Shown piece after piece: positions 12,825 through 16,041 of a DNA stretch of 16,041 nt. The DNA is from an uncultured Clostridia bacterium (lineage in GTDB: Bacteria; Bacillota; Clostridia; Christensenellales; CAG-314), in contig CAKRAM010000030.1 of NCBI GenBank assembly GCA_934294965.1, forward strand, positions 1 to 16,041. Reading direction: 5' to 3'. Position numbers and translations under genes: made by a program. Numbering within the stretch: the first letter of the stretch is position 1; the number at the start of each line of letters is the position of its first letter. The notes under the pieces were generated by a model. It had not been told where the DNA came from, did no database searches, and worked only from the letters and a program-made list of their open reading frames with translations.

Positions 12825-12830
12825 TATACT
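12825..12830 (+). promoter_or_regulatory. Candidate -10 element for glmS
   Basis: TATACT lies 22 nt before the glmS start. No good -35 is found at 16-18 bp; TTGTAT at 12799-12804 is 20 bp away. The transcript would have almost no leader, leaving no room for a glmS ribozyme downstream of this start. Confidence 0.4.
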
Positions 12831-12851
12831 GCAAAGTAGAGGAGGAAGGCA

Positions 12852-14618
12852 ATGTGCGGAATTTTCGGAGCGGTCGGCGACAAAAACGCCGTTTTGTCAA
12901 CAGTCGAAGCGTTGGAGTTTTTGGAATATCGCGGCTACGATTCGGCAGGCGTGGCATATAACGTCAGCGGCAAAATTGAAATTTGCAAAACCGTCGGCAG
13001 GGTGGATAACCTAAAAAACAAGTTGGTTTTGCCCGCCGTCGCCGATTGCGCCATAGGGCATACCAGATGGGCAACGCACGGCGCGGTGTGCAACGAAAAT
13101 GCCCATCCGTTTTTGTCGGCAAAAGGCAATTTTGCCGTGGTACATAACGGGATAATAGAAAATTACGCCGAACTTAAAAAGGAACTAACAGTCGAGGGCT
13201 ACAAATTTTCCTCTCAAACCGACAGTGAAGTGGTTGCGCATTTGTTGGAAAAGTACTATCGAGGAAACGCTTTGCAGGCAGTTTTGAGTGTGGCAAACAG
13301 GCTTACGGGGGCGGTTGCGCTGGCAATACTAACTCGTTTTGACGAGTTGTTTGCCGTAAAACGCCGCAGTCCGCTGATTGTCGGCAAAACCGGACAGGGC
13401 TACTGCGTTTGCTCGGACGTGCGCTGCATTTCTTCAAGATGTTCGGCTGTTGCCACTCTTGCGGACGGCACCGTGTGCGCATTGAGCAAGGATAGAGCAG
13501 CATTTTACGGTTTCGACGGCAAAATAGTGCAGGTGGAGTTTGCGCCGCCGCTAACAGAAAGCGTTTCCGTTCCGAAAGGGGACAAAATGCTGTCGGAAAT
13601 TTACGACATACCGCGCGGATTGCGTGCTGTTGCCAAAAACTACAAATTCGGAAAAATATTTTGCAACGTCAAGACCGGCAAAATCCGCAGGATATACTTA
13701 ATCGGTTGCGGAACGGCGTATAACAGCGGTTTGGCAGCATGCTCGGTTGCTCGCAAACTGTTGCCTGTGGATTGTTTTGCCGTGCATGCAAGCGAGTTCA
13801 CTTACGACAACTACCCGTGCGGAAGGGACACGTTGGCTGTGTTTATCAGTCAAAGCGGAGAAACGGCGGATACCGTTTGCGCGGCTGAAAAAGCCAAGCA
13901 GTGCGGCGCTGTGGTTTTGGCAATCACCAACACGGTTTCTTCCACACTTGCGGGCGTTTGCAAAATCGTTGTTGGCGTTCACGCAGGCGCGGAGTACGCC
14001 GTTGCCAGCACAAAAGCGTACAATTGTCAGTTGGCAACGCTCATTTTACTGCTTGCCGATTTCGGCAAAAGTTTGGGGTGTGTGTCGGCGGATAAGTGCG
14101 AAAACCTTTGCTCGGGAATTTTGCGTGCGGCGGCTTGCGTGGACGAGATTTTTGCCGCGGAAGGGCAAATCGAAAGTTTAGCAGAGGAGATTAAGTCGGC
14201 TTCGGCAGTGTTTTTTATCGGAAGGAAGGGTGATTACGCCACGGCTGCGGAAAGTTCGCTTAAACTTAAGGAGATAACCTACATTCATTCCGAGGCTTAT
14301 CCTGCAGGCGAACTTAAACACGGCACGCTTGCGCTTATGGAAAAGGGCGTTGCGGTTATTGCTTTTTCCACCGAGTGCGACCTGAAAAACAAAACCGAAG
14401 GCTCGGTTGCCGAAGCCGAGGCGCGAGGCGCAACAACCGTAACCGTTTCGCCATATTGTGCCAAAGGCAAAACGTTCACATTGCCCACCTTGAACGAGGA
14501 TTTGTACGGTATAATATCCGTCGTGCCGATGCAACTGCTTGCTTACCACACGGCAAAAAAACTCGGTAGAGACGTGGATAAACCGCGCAATTTGGCAAAG
14601 TCCGTAACGGTGGAGTAG
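12852..14618 (+). CDS. glmS: Glutamine-fructose-6-phosphate aminotransferase (isomerizing)
   Basis: A 588-aa enzyme making glucosamine-6-phosphate from fructose-6-phosphate and glutamine, the first step toward UDP-GlcNAc for peptidoglycan. The N-terminal glutaminase domain starts MCGIFGAVGD, so Cys2 becomes the N-terminal nucleophile; HTRWATHG (70-77), HNGIIEN (98-104) and TDSE (123-126) are present. Two SIS sugar-isomerase domains follow, with GCGTAYNSG (285-293), SQSGETADT (333-341), STKAYNCQ (386-393) and EAYPAGELKHG (481-491). The C-terminus ends LAKSVTVE with the sugar-binding Lys583. It is slightly shorter than the usual 600-610 residues. It is unusually rich in cysteine (about 24), suggesting an anaerobic, reducing lifestyle. 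GGAGG lies 6 nt before the ATG. It is divergent from typA and upstream of the galactokinase gene. Confidence 0.98.
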   Translation: MCGIFGAVGDKNAVLSTVEALEFLEYRGYDSAGVAYNVSGKIEICKTVGRVDNLKNKLVLPAVADCAIGHTRWATHGAVCNENAHPFLSAKGNFAVVHNGIIENYAELKKELTVEGYKFSSQTDSEVVAHLLEKYYRGNALQAVLSVANRLTGAVALAILTRFDELFAVKRRSPLIVGKTGQGYCVCSDVRCISSRCSAVATLADGTVCALSKDRAAFYGFDGKIVQVEFAPPLTESVSVPKGDKMLSEIYDIPRGLRAVAKNYKFGKIFCNVKTGKIRRIYLIGCGTAYNSGLAACSVARKLLPVDCFAVHASEFTYDNYPCGRDTLAVFISQSGETADTVCAAEKAKQCGAVVLAITNTVSSTLAGVCKIVVGVHAGAEYAVASTKAYNCQLATLILLLADFGKSLGCVSADKCENLCSGILRAAACVDEIFAAEGQIESLAEEIKSASAVFFIGRKGDYATAAESSLKLKEITYIHSEAYPAGELKHGTLALMEKGVAVIAFSTECDLKNKTEGSVAEAEARGATTVTVSPYCAKGKTFTLPTLNEDLYGIISVVPMQLLAYHTAKKLGRDVDKPRNLAKSVTVE

Positions 14619-14637
14619 CAAACGGCGCAATTTGTTG

Positions 14638-14666
14638 TTGCATACGCACTATGTTTGTGGTAAAAT
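14638..14666 (+). promoter_or_regulatory. Sigma-A promoter for the galactokinase gene
   Basis: TTGCAT (14638-14643) and TAAAAT (14661-14666) are 17 bp apart, and TGG before the -10 gives an extended element. No terminator is seen between glmS and this promoter, so readthrough from glmS is also possible. Confidence 0.7.
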
Positions 14667-14707
14667 AATTTCGTAAATTTGCTATTTTTCCTCACAAAAG
14701 GTGAATT

Positions 14708-15922
14708 ATGAAGTATTTTACGTCTAGTTTGTCTTGCACCGATTTGTCTAAAGTGTACGGCAAAGCCAATATCAAGCAATATGCGCGCTACGCAAAACTG
14801 ATAACCGATTTCAAACGTCGTTTTGCCGCCAAAGGATGCTACGTTGCTTCCTCTCCCGGCAGGATAGAGTTCATCGGCAACCACACCGACCACAACGGCG
14901 GCAGCGTTATCGGTTGCACGGTCAACATCGATATTGCCGCTGCGTTCGATGCGTCCGGCAACGATAAAATCACTATTTGCGGCGGCGGGTTCAGAAGTAT
15001 CGTTTTCCGCGTGAACGACGAAAAAGTTTGCGGCGGAAGTTTGGGATTGGCAAAAGGGGTGGTGACCTATCTAAAAAAGTGCGGCTACAAAGTGGGCGGA
15101 TTTAACGCCGTATTCACTTCCGACGTGCCTACGGGCGCAGGCGTTTCGTCCAGTGCGGCGTTCGAACTTGCCATTGCCGAAATTATTTCTTGTTTGTACA
15201 ACGGCGGCGCCGTAACAGTCAAAGATAAAGCCGAAGCAGGCAAATTTGCCGAAAATGTCTATTTTAACAAGCCTTGCGGATTGCTGGATCAAAGCGTAAT
15301 TGCCGTCGGCGGTGCGGTGGTGATGGATTTTAGCGGCGGTTTCGATTATCGCAAGTCGGTCGATCCGTTGCCGTCGTATAAGTTTGTGTTGATTAACAGC
15401 GGCAAAAGCCATTCGTCGCTAAACGGGCTGTACGCGCAGGTTACCGACGATATGAAAGCCGTCGCAACCTATTTTGGAGCGCAACGCCTCATCGAAGTAC
15501 CTCCGGAACGCTTTTTTGCCGATACGCAGGTGGAAAAGATTGTCGGATCGCGCGCTTACGCACGGGCAAGGCACTTTTTCAACGAGTGCCGTCGTGTAAG
15601 CGAGGCGGAAAACGCAATTAAGACAGGCAATCAACGCAAAGTGGTGGAACTATTAAACCAAAGCGGAGAAAGCAGTCGCTACGACCTTAAAAATTGCGCC
15701 GCATTCGACGGCGACGACTCTATAACCGGCATTATAGATTTTGCCAAAAGCATCTGCCCTGCTTGCGCGGCAAGAGTGCACGGAGGAGGCTTTGCCGGCA
15801 CGGTGCTGTGCGTTGTTCCCAAAAGCAGTTTTGACGATTTTGTGTCAGAATGTCGCGCCAAGTACGGCAATAAGCACGTCTTGACACTATCCGTGCGAAA
15901 CGTGGGAACGATGGCGTTCTAG
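14708..15922 (+). CDS. galK: Galactokinase-family GHMP kinase
   Basis: A 404-aa GHMP-superfamily kinase, most likely phosphorylating galactose to galactose-1-phosphate in the Leloir pathway. Motif 1 reads SPGRIEFIGNHTDHNGG (49-65); the ATP-binding motif 2 reads PTGAGVSSSAAFE (141-153); GLLDQS supplies the catalytic Asp194; the C-terminal motif 3 reads HGGGFAGTVL. Classic galactokinases have GEHTDY where this has GNHTDH; the variant belongs to a branch common in Clostridia. The N-terminal 40 residues (YGKANIKQYARYAKLITDF) also match that branch. The ATG at 14708 follows AAAGGTG with about 4-nt spacing. No other gal gene is in the window, so the sugar substrate is inferred from the family. It follows glmS by 89 nt and has its own promoter and terminator. 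Confidence 0.88.
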   Translation: MKYFTSSLSCTDLSKVYGKANIKQYARYAKLITDFKRRFAAKGCYVASSPGRIEFIGNHTDHNGGSVIGCTVNIDIAAAFDASGNDKITICGGGFRSIVFRVNDEKVCGGSLGLAKGVVTYLKKCGYKVGGFNAVFTSDVPTGAGVSSSAAFELAIAEIISCLYNGGAVTVKDKAEAGKFAENVYFNKPCGLLDQSVIAVGGAVVMDFSGGFDYRKSVDPLPSYKFVLINSGKSHSSLNGLYAQVTDDMKAVATYFGAQRLIEVPPERFFADTQVEKIVGSRAYARARHFFNECRRVSEAENAIKTGNQRKVVELLNQSGESSRYDLKNCAAFDGDDSITGIIDFAKSICPACAARVHGGGFAGTVLCVVPKSSFDDFVSECRAKYGNKHVLTLSVRNVGTMAF

Positions 15923-15951
15923 TTGTCAAACAATTATCTAAATTATTTTCG

Positions 15952-15980
15952 GAGTTCGGGTTTTGCCGAGCTCTTTTTTT
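15952..15980 (+). terminator. Rho-independent terminator of the galactokinase gene
   Basis: GAGTTCGG (15952-15959) pairs with CCGAGCTC (15966-15973), 8 bp with one G-U pair and a 6-nt loop, followed by T7. It lies 29 nt after the stop codon. The remaining bases to the window end show no recognisable feature. Confidence 0.92.
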
Positions 15981-16041
15981 ACAAAAATTCATCAACAGTG
16001 TGCTGCGCCTAATTGCGACAAAGATTCACTCGGTAGTTTGG

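Noticed and set aside
12685..12851. glmS ribozyme upstream of glmS
   Set aside because: The gap is too short once the typA promoter is counted, and I recognise no ribozyme core.
1..16041. CRISPR array, prophage, insertion sequence or defence island
   Set aside because: No regularly spaced repeats, integrase, transposase or nuclease/toxin genes were seen; gene content is housekeeping.

Overview
The window looks like a chromosomal segment of a low-to-mid-GC Gram-positive bacterium, probably an uncultured anaerobic clostridial lineage. The evidence is: rplU-prp-rpmA with an N-terminally extended L27 and its dedicated protease; AGGAGG-type ribosome binding sites; sigma-A promoters with consensus boxes and 17-bp spacers; a long-form HPF; a FloA/NfeD membrane pair; an OGG1-type glycosylase of the clostridial kind; a galactokinase of the GNHTDH branch common in Clostridia; and a very cysteine-rich GlmS. 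The lineage is inferred from gene content and style only. I see no phage, transposase, CRISPR, rRNA or tRNA gene.

Layout. 1-622 (minus strand): two small unknown genes, one cut by the window edge. 735-1833 (plus): the rplU-prp-rpmA ribosomal operon with a consensus promoter, a structured leader and a strong terminator. 1924-3000: a possible decayed minus-strand ORF, then an OGG1-like 8-oxoguanine DNA glycosylase with its own terminator. 3128-4140: a single-gene unit for a NYN/LabA-like protein with an unusual active site and a repeat-bearing acidic tail. 4143-6441: divergent fba (minus) and gapA (plus), two consecutive steps of glycolysis, sharing a short control region with back-to-back -35 boxes; the gapA leader can fold. 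6534-10591 (plus): hpf, nfeD, floA, a small membrane-anchored unknown and a YfcE-type phosphodiesterase. Here nfeD and floA are separated by an unusual 428-nt non-coding block with long inverted repeats. 10756-12774 (minus): typA/bipA with promoter and terminator. 12825-15980 (plus): glmS followed by a galactokinase-family gene and a terminator.

The genes are mainly housekeeping: translation (L21, L27, Prp, HPF, TypA), glycolysis (FBA, GAPDH), sugar and amino-sugar metabolism (GlmS, GalK), DNA repair (OGG) and membrane organisation (NfeD, FloA). I found no clear new multi-gene system. The parts most worth a second look are the NYN protein, the FloA-linked small membrane protein, the nfeD-floA spacer, the gapA leader and a leader terminator in front of the small minus-strand genes.
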